Part shown: piece by piece, positions 9,455-16,580 of the stretch
Layout: each line of letters begins with the position of its first letter
Numbering within the stretch: position 1 is the stretch's first letter
Source: an uncultured Eubacteriales bacterium
GTDB taxonomy: Bacteria; Bacillota; Clostridia; Oscillospirales; UBA644
Reading direction: 5' to 3'
Assembly (NCBI GenBank): GCA_959604355.1
Contig: CAUHAO010000028.1
Coordinates: 1-18,384, forward strand
Length of the DNA stretch: 18,384 nucleotides
Notes under the pieces: generated by a model
The model's database searches: none
Seen by the model: only the letters and a program-made list of their open reading frames with translations
Told to the model about the DNA's origin: nothing
Program-made: the position numbers and the translations under genes

Positions 9455-11536
9455 ATGGCAAGAAAACATCCGCTGAACCTGTACCGTAATATCGGTATCA
9501 TGGCTCACATAGACGCGGGTAAGACCACAACCACCGAGCGTATTCTCTATTACACCGGTATCAATCACAAGATCGGTGAAACACATGACGGTACCGCTAC
9601 GATGGACTGGATGGCCCAGGAACAGGAAAGAGGTATAACGATCACCTCCGCTGCGACCACGGCTTTCTGGAAAGGTCACTGCATCAATATAATCGACACC
9701 CCCGGACACGTCGACTTTACGGTCGAAGTTGAGCGCTCTCTGCGCGTTCTTGACGGTTCTGTTACCGTTTTCTGCGCGAAGGGCGGTGTTGAACCCCAGT
9801 CTGAAACCGTTTGGCGTCAGGCTGATAAATATCACGTTCCCCGCATGGCTTATGTCAATAAAATGGACATCATGGGCGCCGATTTCTACAGAGTCGTCAA
9901 GATGATGCATGAGCGTCTCAAGTGTAACGCAGTCCCGATCCAGCTTCCTATCGGATCGGAGGATTCATTCCGCGGCGTTATCGATCTGATCGAAATGAAA
10001 GCGGACGTTTACTACGACGAGATGGGTAACGATATGAAGGTTGAGGATGTCCCTGCGGATATGCTCGAAAAAGCTGAAGAATATCGTGCAAAGATGATCG
10101 AAAGCGCCGTAGAAATGGACGACGAGGTCATGGAAAAATATCTTCTCGGTGAAGAAATATCTACAGAGGAGATAAAGAAGTGCATTCGTAAAGGTACGAT
10201 TGAGAACAAATTTGTTCCTGTCGTCTGCGGTACTTCTTACAGAAACAAGGGCGTTCAGAAACTGCTCGATGCAATTGTCGATTATATGCCTTCTCCGCTC
10301 GACATCCCCGCTATTAAGGGTGTGGACCCCGAAACCGGTGATGAGTGCGAGCGTAAGGCTGACGATAACGAGCCTTTCTCAGCTCTTGCATTCAAGATCA
10401 TGACAGACCCTTATGTCGGCAAGCTGTGCTTCTTCAGAGTTTATTCCGGTTCTCTTGAGGCAGGTCAGACTGTCCTCAATACTGTCAAGAACGACAGAGA
10501 GAGATTCGGACGTATACTTAAAATGCATGCGAACCACAGAGAAGATATTACCGAGGTTCATACCGGTGATATCGCTGCTGCCGTCGGTCTGAAGAATACC
10601 ACCACGGGTGATACTCTCTGCAACGAGGACGCACCTGTTATACTTGAGTCGATGGAATTCCCGGATCCTGTTATCCGCGTTGCTATCGAGCCCAAGACAA
10701 AGGCCGGTCAGGAAAAGATGGGTATCGCTCTTTCCAAACTTGCGGAAGAGGACCCCACTTTCAAGACTTATACCGATGAAGAAACCGGACAGACGATTAT
10801 CGCCGGCATGGGCGAGCTTCACCTTGAGATTATCGTAGACAGACTTCTGCGTGAATTCAAAGTCGAAGCAAATGTCGGTAAGCCTCAGGTTTCATACAAA
10901 GAAACGATTCGTAAGAAAGTCGATAAAGACTTTAAATATGCAAGACAGTCCGGTGGTAAAGGTCAGTACGGTCACGTTAAGATCATCGTTGAACCCAACG
11001 AACCCGGCAAAGGCTATGAATTCATCAACGCTGTTACCGGCGGTGCGATCCCGAAGGAATATATTCCCGCGGTCGATGCAGGTATCCAGGGTGCGATGCA
11101 GTCCGGTGTCCTTGCAGGCTATCAGGTTGTTGACGTAAAAGTCACTCTTTACGACGGTTCTTATCATGAAGTCGACTCTTCGGAAATGGCGTTCAAGATC
11201 GCCGGTTCTATGGCGTTCAAGGAAGCTATGAAGGTCGCAGATCCGGTTCTCACCGAGCCGATCATGAAGGTCGTTGTCGTCGTTCCCGATGATTATATCG
11301 GTGACGTTATCGGCGACCTCAACTCCAGAAGAGGTCAGATCCAGCAGATTGAGACCCTCGTCGGCGGTCAGCAGATCACTGCTCATGTTCCGCTCGGCGA
11401 AATGTTCGGTTATGCAACGGATCTCCGTTCCAAGACTCAGGGTCGCGGATCCTATTCTATGGAGCCCAGCCACTTCGCGGAAGTTCCCAAGAGCATTCAG
11501 GAATCCATTATTTCCGGCAGAAACAAGAATAACTAA
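9455..11536 (+). CDS. fusA: Elongation factor G
   Basis: EF-G is the GTPase that drives tRNA-mRNA translocation and, with RRF, ribosome recycling. The 693-residue product has the full family length. G-domain motifs: AHIDAGKT (17-24), switch I ERGITI (about 58-63), DTPGH (81-85) and NKMD (135-138). Domain II follows, and GMGELHLE with REFKVEANVGKPQVSY marks domain III to IV. Domain IV has SGGKGQYGHVK and ends with DLNSRRGQIQ and EMFGYATDLRS in domain V. These fit canonical EF-G rather than the tetracycline-resistance TetM group or LepA. AAAGGAG at 9438-9444 lies 10 nt before the ATG. It sits between rpsG and tuf, 33 nt before tuf, so the str operon order is conserved. Confidence 0.98.
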   Translation: MARKHPLNLYRNIGIMAHIDAGKTTTTERILYYTGINHKIGETHDGTATMDWMAQEQERGITITSAATTAFWKGHCINIIDTPGHVDFTVEVERSLRVLDGSVTVFCAKGGVEPQSETVWRQADKYHVPRMAYVNKMDIMGADFYRVVKMMHERLKCNAVPIQLPIGSEDSFRGVIDLIEMKADVYYDEMGNDMKVEDVPADMLEKAEEYRAKMIESAVEMDDEVMEKYLLGEEISTEEIKKCIRKGTIENKFVPVVCGTSYRNKGVQKLLDAIVDYMPSPLDIPAIKGVDPETGDECERKADDNEPFSALAFKIMTDPYVGKLCFFRVYSGSLEAGQTVLNTVKNDRERFGRILKMHANHREDITEVHTGDIAAAVGLKNTTTGDTLCNEDAPVILESMEFPDPVIRVAIEPKTKAGQEKMGIALSKLAEEDPTFKTYTDEETGQTIIAGMGELHLEIIVDRLLREFKVEANVGKPQVSYKETIRKKVDKDFKYARQSGGKGQYGHVKIIVEPNEPGKGYEFINAVTGGAIPKEYIPAVDAGIQGAMQSGVLAGYQVVDVKVTLYDGSYHEVDSSEMAFKIAGSMAFKEAMKVADPVLTEPIMKVVVVVPDDYIGDVIGDLNSRRGQIQQIETLVGGQQITAHVPLGEMFGYATDLRSKTQGRGSYSMEPSHFAEVPKSIQESIISGRNKNN

Positions 11537-11538
11537 TT

Positions 11539-11567
11539 TTAAACTCATTGTTTAAGGAGGATTAAAC
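11539..11567 (+). promoter_or_regulatory. Two mutually exclusive hairpins over the tuf ribosome-binding site
   Basis: A central GTTTAA (11550-11555) can pair with an upstream TTAAAC (11539-11544, loop TCATT) or with a downstream TTAAAC (11562-11567, loop GGAGGA). The second fold puts the core of the tuf Shine-Dalgarno (AAGGAGG, 11554-11560) partly in its stem and partly in its loop, 2 nt from the ATG at 11570. The two TTAAAC copies are part of a 10-nt direct repeat, TTAAACTCAT (11539-11548 and 11562-11571). Stems are 6 bp and AT-rich, so neither fold is very stable. A role as a translational switch is inference. Confidence 0.5.
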
Positions 11568-11569
11568 TC

Positions 11570-12772
11570 ATGGCAAAGGCTAAATTTGAAAGAACTAAAC
11601 CCCATGTAAACATTGGTACCATCGGCCACGTCGACCATGGTAAGACCACTCTTACCGCTGCTATCACCAAGGTCCTGTCTCTTAACGGCCAGGCTCAGTT
11701 TGAGGCATATGACATGATCGATAAAGCTCCCGAAGAGAGAGCAAGAGGTATCACAATTAACACCGCTCACGTTGAGTATGAGACCGACGCTCGTCACTAT
11801 GCTCACGTTGACTGCCCGGGACATGCCGACTACATCAAGAACATGATCACCGGTGCTGCTCAGATGGACGGCGCGATCCTTGTCGTTGCTGCATCCGACG
11901 GCGTTATGGCTCAGACTTCCGAGCACATCCTTCTCGCTCGTCAGGTTGGCGTTCCTGCAATCGTTGTTTTCATGAACAAGGTTGACCAGGTCGACGATCC
12001 CGAGCTCCTCGAAATCGTTGATATGGATATTCGTGACCTTCTTACGAAGTACGAATTCCCCGGCGATGACACCCCCATCATCCAGGGTTCTGCTCTCAAA
12101 GCTCTCGAGTGCGAATCCAAGGACTTCAACGCTCCCGAATATGCTCCCATCCGTGAGCTTATGAACGCTGTTGATACCTTCATTCCTTCTCCTGAGAGAA
12201 ACGATAGCCTGCCCTTCCTTATGCCCGTCGAAGACGTATTCACGATCACCGGTCGTGGTACTGTTGCAACTGGTAGAGTTGAGCGTGGTGTTCTGAAGAT
12301 GTCCGACGAAGTTGAAATCGTTGGTCTTGCAGAAGAAACCAAGAAGACCGTTGTTACCGGTATCGAAATGTTCAGAAAGCTTCTCGACTTTGCAGAAGCC
12401 GGCGATAACATCGGATGCCTGCTCCGTGGTATTCAGAGAAACGAAATCGAAAGAGGTCAGGTTCTCGCGAAGCCCGGCACCATCAAACCCCACACCAAGT
12501 TCTCCGGTGAGGTCTATGTTCTTACCGTTAAAGAAGGCGGCCGTCATACTCCGTTTGTCTCTAACTACAGACCTCAGTTCTACTTCAGAACTACCGACGT
12601 TACCGGTATCATCACTCTTCCCGAGGGTGTTGAAATGTGCATGCCCGGCGATAACGTTACGATCAATGTTGAACTGATCACTCCTATCGCTATTGAACAG
12701 GGTCTCCGTTTCGCTATCCGTGAAGGTGGTAAGACCGTCGGTTCCGGCGTCGTTTCCGCTATTAACGAATAA
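11570..12772 (+). CDS. tuf: Elongation factor Tu
   Basis: EF-Tu delivers aminoacyl-tRNA to the ribosomal A site as a GTP ternary complex. The 400-residue product has GHVDHGKT (19-26), ARGITI (58-63), DCPGH (81-85) and NKVD (136-139), followed by the two beta-barrel domains (ERGVLK, GGRHTPF, RPQFYFRTTDVTG, LRFAIREGG). The usual DGPMPQTREHIL segment reads DGVMAQTSEHIL here (about residues 110-121), three changes in a very conserved stretch. Gln125 (E. coli Gln124) and the Ala in FAIREGG, two positions where elfamycin-resistance changes are known, are unchanged. AAGGAGG at 11554-11560 lies 9 nt before the ATG. It is the last gene of the str cluster. A strong terminator follows, so the S10 ribosomal-protein operon that often comes next is not attached. 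Confidence 0.98.
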   Translation: MAKAKFERTKPHVNIGTIGHVDHGKTTLTAAITKVLSLNGQAQFEAYDMIDKAPEERARGITINTAHVEYETDARHYAHVDCPGHADYIKNMITGAAQMDGAILVVAASDGVMAQTSEHILLARQVGVPAIVVFMNKVDQVDDPELLEIVDMDIRDLLTKYEFPGDDTPIIQGSALKALECESKDFNAPEYAPIRELMNAVDTFIPSPERNDSLPFLMPVEDVFTITGRGTVATGRVERGVLKMSDEVEIVGLAEETKKTVVTGIEMFRKLLDFAEAGDNIGCLLRGIQRNEIERGQVLAKPGTIKPHTKFSGEVYVLTVKEGGRHTPFVSNYRPQFYFRTTDVTGIITLPEGVEMCMPGDNVTINVELITPIAIEQGLRFAIREGGKTVGSGVVSAINE

Positions 12773-12798
12773 TTTAAGCTTAACCGCTTGAATAGATT

Positions 12799-12834
12799 GA
12801 AGTCCCGACGAAAGTCGGGACTTCTTTTTCGTTT
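12799..12834 (+). terminator. Strong intrinsic terminator after tuf
   Basis: GAAGTCCCGAC (12799-12809) pairs perfectly with GTCGGGACTTC (12814-12824), giving an 11-bp stem closed by a GAAA (GNRA) tetraloop, followed by TTTTTCGTTT. It ends the rpoBC-str transcription unit. Confidence 0.95.
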
Positions 12835-12872
12835 GCGAGAATAAAATATCGGTTTTCTTGTTTTATTTAATG

Positions 12873-12906
12873 ATAAAAGCCCTCCGTTTTCCCGAAGAGC
12901 TGCTTT
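12873..12906 (-). terminator. Candidate terminator of the rlmH-TSCPD-phosphohexomutase operon
   Basis: On the minus strand AAAGC (plus 12902-12906) can pair with GCTTT (plus 12876-12880), and CTC (12897-12899) with GAG (12882-12884), with a small unpaired joint. TTTTATC follows the stem. It sits just past the phosphohexomutase stop at 12915, as expected for a terminator, but the stem is interrupted. Confidence 0.4.
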
Positions 12907-12914
12907 AATGCGTG

Positions 12915-14585
12915 TCAGCTTATTCTTGAAATGAAGTCTTTTTCTATTGCAGCGACCTTTGCATCTGCTTTGTCGAGGGTTTCTGCGGCAACCAGAGTAT
13001 AAATTTTGATTTTCGGTTCTGTTCCCGACGGTCTGATGACAACTTTTGAGCCGTCTGCAAGCTTGTAAGAAAGGACATTCGACGGGGGGAGATTGTCAAG
13101 TCCGTTAATATAGTCTTTTATGAGAACGATTTTTTCTCCGCCGATAGCTTCGGCCGGATGTTCGCGGAAGTTCGTCATCGTCTGCTTCATTTTCTTGAGT
13201 CCGTCAAGCCCCTGCATATAGAGGTTGCTTGTTGACTCTCTGTGTACGCCGTATTCCGCAAAAATTTCCTGCAAAGCGTCCCAAAGTGTCATATTGCGTT
13301 CTGCGTAGAACGCCGCCGCTTCCGCGATGAGCAATGACGCGACAACGCCGTCTTTATCTCGTGCGTATGTCCCAACAAGGTAGCCGTAACTTTCTTCAAA
13401 GCCGAAGATGTATGACTTGTTGCCTTTTTTCGCCATTTCGTTTATTTTTTCGCCGATAAACTTAAAGCCTGTGAGCACATCGAATATTTGTACGCCGTGT
13501 TTTTCGCAGATTCGAGCCGCAAGATCCGTGGAAACGATCGTTTTGACCGCAAACGCGTCTTTGGGAAGCTTGTTTTGCGCTTCAAGACTTTTGATTATAT
13601 AATTGAGAAGAATACAGCCCGTCTGGTTGCCCGTGAGAGTGACAAATTCGCCGTCGCTGCGCTTTACGACGATGCCCATTCTGTCAGAGTCGGGGTCGGT
13701 ACCTATTATCAGATCCGCGCCGCGTTCTTTCGCAATTTCTATCGCTATTGTGAAGCCTTCTTTATTCTCGGGGTTCGGCGATTTTACGGTGGGAAAAGTG
13801 CCGTCGAGCGTCATTTGTTCCGCAACAGGGCAAATGTTTTCAAAACCTGCTCTTTTAAGCGTTTCGGGAACTATTCTGTAACCCGCGCCATGGAAAGGCG
13901 TGTATACAATGCTGAGGTCCTTGTGTTTTTTGATAACTTCGGGATTGACAGACTGCGCAAGGACATTCGAGATGTACTTTTCATCGTAATCTTCGCCGAG
14001 AATAGTGATGAATTTCGCAGCTTCAGCGTCGCAAACAGTTTTTACGCCTGTGATCATATCGGTGTTTTTCATCAGGTCGAAAATCGCTGCTGCCTGTTCC
14101 GGGGCTATCTGTGCACCGTCTTCCCAATAGACCTTATAGCCGTTGTATTCTTTTGGGTTATGGGATGCCGTGATATTTATTCCGGCAATACATTTGCGCT
14201 CTAGGACGGCGAAGGAGAGTTCCGGTGTCGGGCGAACATTATCGAAAAGATAGGATCTTATACCGTTTGCCGCGAGGACGTTTGCCGCAGCTTCTGAGAA
14301 TTCCTTTGACATTATCCGGCTGTCACGTGCAATCGCCACTGTCGGATCTTCACGGTGCTGTGCTTTTATGAAGTCCGCCACCGCCTGTGTTGCAAGTCTG
14401 ACGGTGTAAATATTCATATATCGGATTCCTGCGCCGAGCAGCCCGCGCAGACCTGCGGTACCGAATTCCGGGAGATCGAAAAAGCGGTTTTCGATTTCTT
14501 TTTTATCGGTTATCGCGCGGAGTTCGGATTTCGATTCTTCGTCAAAAGCAGGATTCTCGAGCCATTGTTCGTATGTGTATATCAT
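12915..14585 (-). CDS. Alpha-D-phosphohexomutase (phosphoglucomutase/phosphomannomutase)
   Basis: Cytosolic enzyme that interconverts hexose 1- and 6-phosphates. The 556-residue product has all four active-site loops of the family. The catalytic phosphoserine Ser141 is in TASHNPKEYNGYK, the metal-binding loop GTDPDSDR has Asp297, Asp299 and Asp301, the sugar-specificity loop is GFEESYG (395-401), and the phosphate-binding loop is RPSGTEPKIK (518-527). The N-terminal FGTAGLRG is also conserved. Length and the ASHNPKEYNGYKVYWEDG form resemble the PgcA/Pgm2-like branch, usually phosphoglucomutase, which feeds UDP-glucose and glycogen or cell-surface sugar synthesis; substrate preference is not proven by sequence. 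GGGAG lies 9 nt before the ATG. It is the third gene of a minus-strand operon, 24 nt after the TSCPD gene, convergent with tuf. Confidence 0.93.
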   Translation of the reverse strand: MIYTYEQWLENPAFDEESKSELRAITDKKEIENRFFDLPEFGTAGLRGLLGAGIRYMNIYTVRLATQAVADFIKAQHREDPTVAIARDSRIMSKEFSEAAANVLAANGIRSYLFDNVRPTPELSFAVLERKCIAGINITASHNPKEYNGYKVYWEDGAQIAPEQAAAIFDLMKNTDMITGVKTVCDAEAAKFITILGEDYDEKYISNVLAQSVNPEVIKKHKDLSIVYTPFHGAGYRIVPETLKRAGFENICPVAEQMTLDGTFPTVKSPNPENKEGFTIAIEIAKERGADLIIGTDPDSDRMGIVVKRSDGEFVTLTGNQTGCILLNYIIKSLEAQNKLPKDAFAVKTIVSTDLAARICEKHGVQIFDVLTGFKFIGEKINEMAKKGNKSYIFGFEESYGYLVGTYARDKDGVVASLLIAEAAAFYAERNMTLWDALQEIFAEYGVHRESTSNLYMQGLDGLKKMKQTMTNFREHPAEAIGGEKIVLIKDYINGLDNLPPSNVLSYKLADGSKVVIRPSGTEPKIKIYTLVAAETLDKADAKVAAIEKDFISRIS

Positions 14586-14609
14586 GAGATATTGCTCCCT
14601 TGTGATAAT

Positions 14610-14858
14610 TTATATGTTTGCCTTAAGAGCCTTGGCAATCTGATCGGGGCACGATGTCGATTTCATACCGCAGCGTATGCCTTCAAGTTTCGAAATTGCG
14701 TCTTCAGCATTCATTCCGCGGAGCAGGGATGCAATTCCCTGAAGATTTCCGGAGCAGCCGCCTTCGACTTTGATTTCCTGTATGACGTTATCGTCGTCAA
14801 GAATGATATTTATGGCTCTGGAACACGTTCCCTGGGTCATATAACGAATGTTTTTCAT
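14610..14858 (-). CDS. Small TSCPD-domain protein (TIGR03905 type)
   Basis: This 82-residue protein matches the small TSCPD-domain family found in Clostridia; its molecular function is not known. The name-giving motif is seen as STSCPDQIAKAL near the C-terminus. Four cysteines (Cys12, Cys35, Cys63, Cys70) lie in conserved-looking contexts: TQGTCSRAI, EGGCSGNL, IRCGM and TSCPD. They could bind a metal or take part in thiol chemistry (inference). The related TSCPD domain occurs in some vitamin B12-dependent ribonucleotide reductases, but this protein contains nothing else. No signal peptide or membrane segment is seen. AGGAGA lies 10 nt before the ATG and overlaps the TAG stop of rlmH (14871-14873), so translation is probably coupled to rlmH. 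Confidence 0.88.
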   Translation of the reverse strand: MKNIRYMTQGTCSRAINIILDDDNVIQEIKVEGGCSGNLQGIASLLRGMNAEDAISKLEGIRCGMKSTSCPDQIAKALKANI

Positions 14859-14870
14859 CTTTATTTTCTC

Positions 14871-15305
14871 CTACTTATGATATTTTATGTTATTGTTTAT
14901 CGTAAATGCACGGTATATCTGTTCAAGCAGAATGATTCGCATAAGCTGGTGCGGAAAAGTCATATCCGAAAAAGAGAGCAAAAAATCGGCCCTCTTCTTG
15001 ATACTTTCGGAAAGCCCGTCCGATCCGCCAATCACAAAGCAAATTTTGGAACTCGTCTGCGGAACGCGGTCTGCCAGCTGTGCGAGTCCTTCCGAACTCA
15101 TTTTTTTGCCCTCGACACAGAGCGCAATAACATATCCCGAAAGATGCTTTTCGATTTCCGTCTTTTCTTTTTCGGGATACGATTCTGCGCATTCCACGAT
15201 TTCAAGTTTGCAGAATCTGCTGAGGCGCTTTGCATATTCCGCCGACGCGGCACGCCAGTATTCTTCTTTGAGATTGCCTACGCAGACAAGTTTTACGTTG
15301 AGCAT
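14871..15305 (-). CDS. rlmH: 23S rRNA (pseudouridine-1915-N3)-methyltransferase RlmH
   Basis: RlmH is a SPOUT-class methyltransferase that uses S-adenosylmethionine to methylate pseudouridine 1915 in helix 69 of 23S rRNA. Family hallmarks: an N-terminal VKLVCVGNLKEEYW, the SAM-binding loop VIGGSDGL (91-98), SFSDMTFPHQLMR (111-123), EQIYRAF and the C-terminal KYHK. The product has 144 residues, shorter than the usual 155-159. The missing residues are in the loop after the first strand-helix unit (around residues 41-55), not in the catalytic core. The start is set by GGAGG 6 nt before the ATG at 15305; the open frame extends further upstream to 15404 but without a ribosome-binding site. It is first gene of a minus-strand operon with the TSCPD protein and the phosphohexomutase. 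Confidence 0.95.
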   Translation of the reverse strand: MLNVKLVCVGNLKEEYWRAASAEYAKRLSRFCKLEIVECAESYPEKEKTEIEKHLSGYVIALCVEGKKMSSEGLAQLADRVPQTSSKICFVIGGSDGLSESIKKRADFLLSFSDMTFPHQLMRIILLEQIYRAFTINNNIKYHK

Positions 15306-15332
15306 GGCGTACCTCCGCAAAATATTATAATT

Positions 15333-15361
15333 ATCATAGCATATTACGCTGAAAAAATCAA
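15333..15361 (-). promoter_or_regulatory. Promoter of the rlmH operon
   Basis: On the minus strand TTGATT (plus 15356-15361) and TATGAT (plus 15333-15338) are separated by 17 nt, and TGC precedes the -10. The start would be near 15326, giving a leader of about 20 nt. This supports the ATG at 15305 over upstream starts. Confidence 0.75.
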
Positions 15362-15421
15362 GAGTCAGCGCGTCTTTACGGCGGAATATTTGATTTAATT
15401 TCAAAATCTTTACGGTTCTCC

Positions 15422-15450
15422 TTGATTTTGGAGCAAATATGATATATAAT
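15422..15450 (+). promoter_or_regulatory. Promoter of ychF
   Basis: TTGATT (15422-15427) and TATAAT (15445-15450) are separated by 17 nt. The start would be near 15457, about 25 nt before the ychF ATG at 15482. It is divergent from the rlmH promoter; the two -35 boxes are 60 nt apart. The ATG at 15461 would be only 4 nt from the start and is not used. Confidence 0.75.
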
Positions 15451-15481
15451 TATATTTAATATGAAGAAAGGTCTTGTAAAC

Positions 15482-16579
15482 ATGGAACTCGGAATTGTAG
15501 GACTGCCGAATGTCGGCAAAAGTACTCTTTTTAATGCCATAACCAATACTAATGTTGATGCTCAGAACTATCCGTTCTGCACTATAGAACCCAATGTCGG
15601 CGTTGTGCCTGTCCCCGATGAGCGTCTCGACGAGCTGGCAAAGATTTATAATCCGAAAAAAATAACTCCGGCGATAATCAAATTCGTTGATATCGCGGGC
15701 CTTGTCAAGGGAGCCTCCCGTGGCGAGGGGTTGGGTAATAAGTTTCTTGCAAATATCCGCGAAGTAGATGCGATAATCCATGTTGTTCGCTGCTTCGACG
15801 ATGACAATATTACCCATGTCGAAGGCTCTATCGACCCTGTGCGTGATATCGAAATAATCAACATGGAGCTCATTTTCGCGGATATGGAGACGGCTGAAAA
15901 AATGGCTGTCCGCGCGGAAAAGAACGCAAAGGGCGGCGACAAAAAATTCCGTAAAGAGGCAGACCTCTTCAGGCGTGCCAACGACTGGTTGGCTTCCGGA
16001 AAGAGCCTGCGCTCAATGCCTGTCAGCGACGATGACGAAAAAGAAATGTTGCGTCAGGCAAGCTTTCTTACATTCAAACCCGTAATTTACGCGGCCAATA
16101 TGTGTGATAAGGATTTTGCAGACAGGGAGAACAATAAATACTGCAAAGCCGTTGAAGAATATGCTGCAGCGGAAGGTTCGCAGGTTCTTCCGATATGCGC
16201 AAAATTTGAAAAAGAAATATCCGAATTATCAGAAGAGGAGAAAGTCCTTTTCCTCGAAGAAATAGGCCTTGAGGAAAGTGGTCTTTCCCGCCTTATTAAA
16301 GCGTCTTACGCGTTGCTCGGTCTCATCAGCTATCTTACTGCAGGTGAGCCTGAAGTTCGCGCATGGACGATAACAAAAGGTACAAAAGCACCTCAGGCGG
16401 CAGGAAAGATCCACAGCGACTTTGAAAAAGGATTTATCCGTGCCGAAGTTGTCGCGTACGACGACCTTATTGCGTGCGGCAGCATGAACGCGGCAAAGGA
16501 CAAGGGGCTTGTTCGCAGCGAGGGCAAGACATACGAAATGAAGGACGGAGATATCGTCCTTTTCAGATTCAACGTTTGA
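15482..16579 (+). CDS. ychF: Redox-regulated ATPase/GTPase YchF (Obg-like)
   Basis: YchF (OLA1 in eukaryotes) is a ribosome-associated P-loop NTPase of the Obg family linked to stress and translation control; it prefers ATP. The product has 365 residues, the usual length (about 364-366). It has the P-loop GLPNVGKST (7-15), the YchF signature IAGLVKGASRGEGLGNKF (71-88), and a coiled-coil insertion around 129-160. The C-terminal TGS domain spans about 280-365 (AGEPEVRAWTI, HSDFEKGFIRAEV and the ending DGDIVLFRFNV). The base-recognition motif reads NMCD (206-209), whereas YchF proteins usually have NxxE. AAGAAAGG at 15464-15471 lies 10 nt before the ATG; the upstream ATG at 15461 would start too close to the promoter. 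A hairpin with a short T-run lies in its last codons (16541-16563). The radical SAM gene follows after 1 nt. Confidence 0.96.
   Translation: MELGIVGLPNVGKSTLFNAITNTNVDAQNYPFCTIEPNVGVVPVPDERLDELAKIYNPKKITPAIIKFVDIAGLVKGASRGEGLGNKFLANIREVDAIIHVVRCFDDDNITHVEGSIDPVRDIEIINMELIFADMETAEKMAVRAEKNAKGGDKKFRKEADLFRRANDWLASGKSLRSMPVSDDDEKEMLRQASFLTFKPVIYAANMCDKDFADRENNKYCKAVEEYAAAEGSQVLPICAKFEKEISELSEEEKVLFLEEIGLEESGLSRLIKASYALLGLISYLTAGEPEVRAWTITKGTKAPQAAGKIHSDFEKGFIRAEVVAYDDLIACGSMNAAKDKGLVRSEGKTYEMKDGDIVLFRFNV
16541..16563 (+). promoter_or_regulatory. Terminator-like hairpin in the 3' end of ychF
   Basis: AAGGACG (16541-16547) pairs perfectly with CGTCCTT (16555-16561) around a GAGATAT loop, followed by TT and then CAG. 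The run of T (16560-16563) is short. It lies 13 nt before the ychF stop and upstream of the coupled radical SAM gene. It could cause partial termination or modulate coupling (inference), but it is also constrained by coding sequence. Confidence 0.4.
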
Positions 16580-16580
16580 T

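Noticed and set aside
11552..12547. 331-codon minus-strand open frame opposite tuf
   Set aside because: Shadow of tuf. Highly expressed genes with biased codons often give long antisense frames.
14355..15398. 347-codon plus-strand open frame opposite the rlmH operon
   Set aside because: It spans three genuine minus-strand genes with clear family motifs, so it is a shadow.
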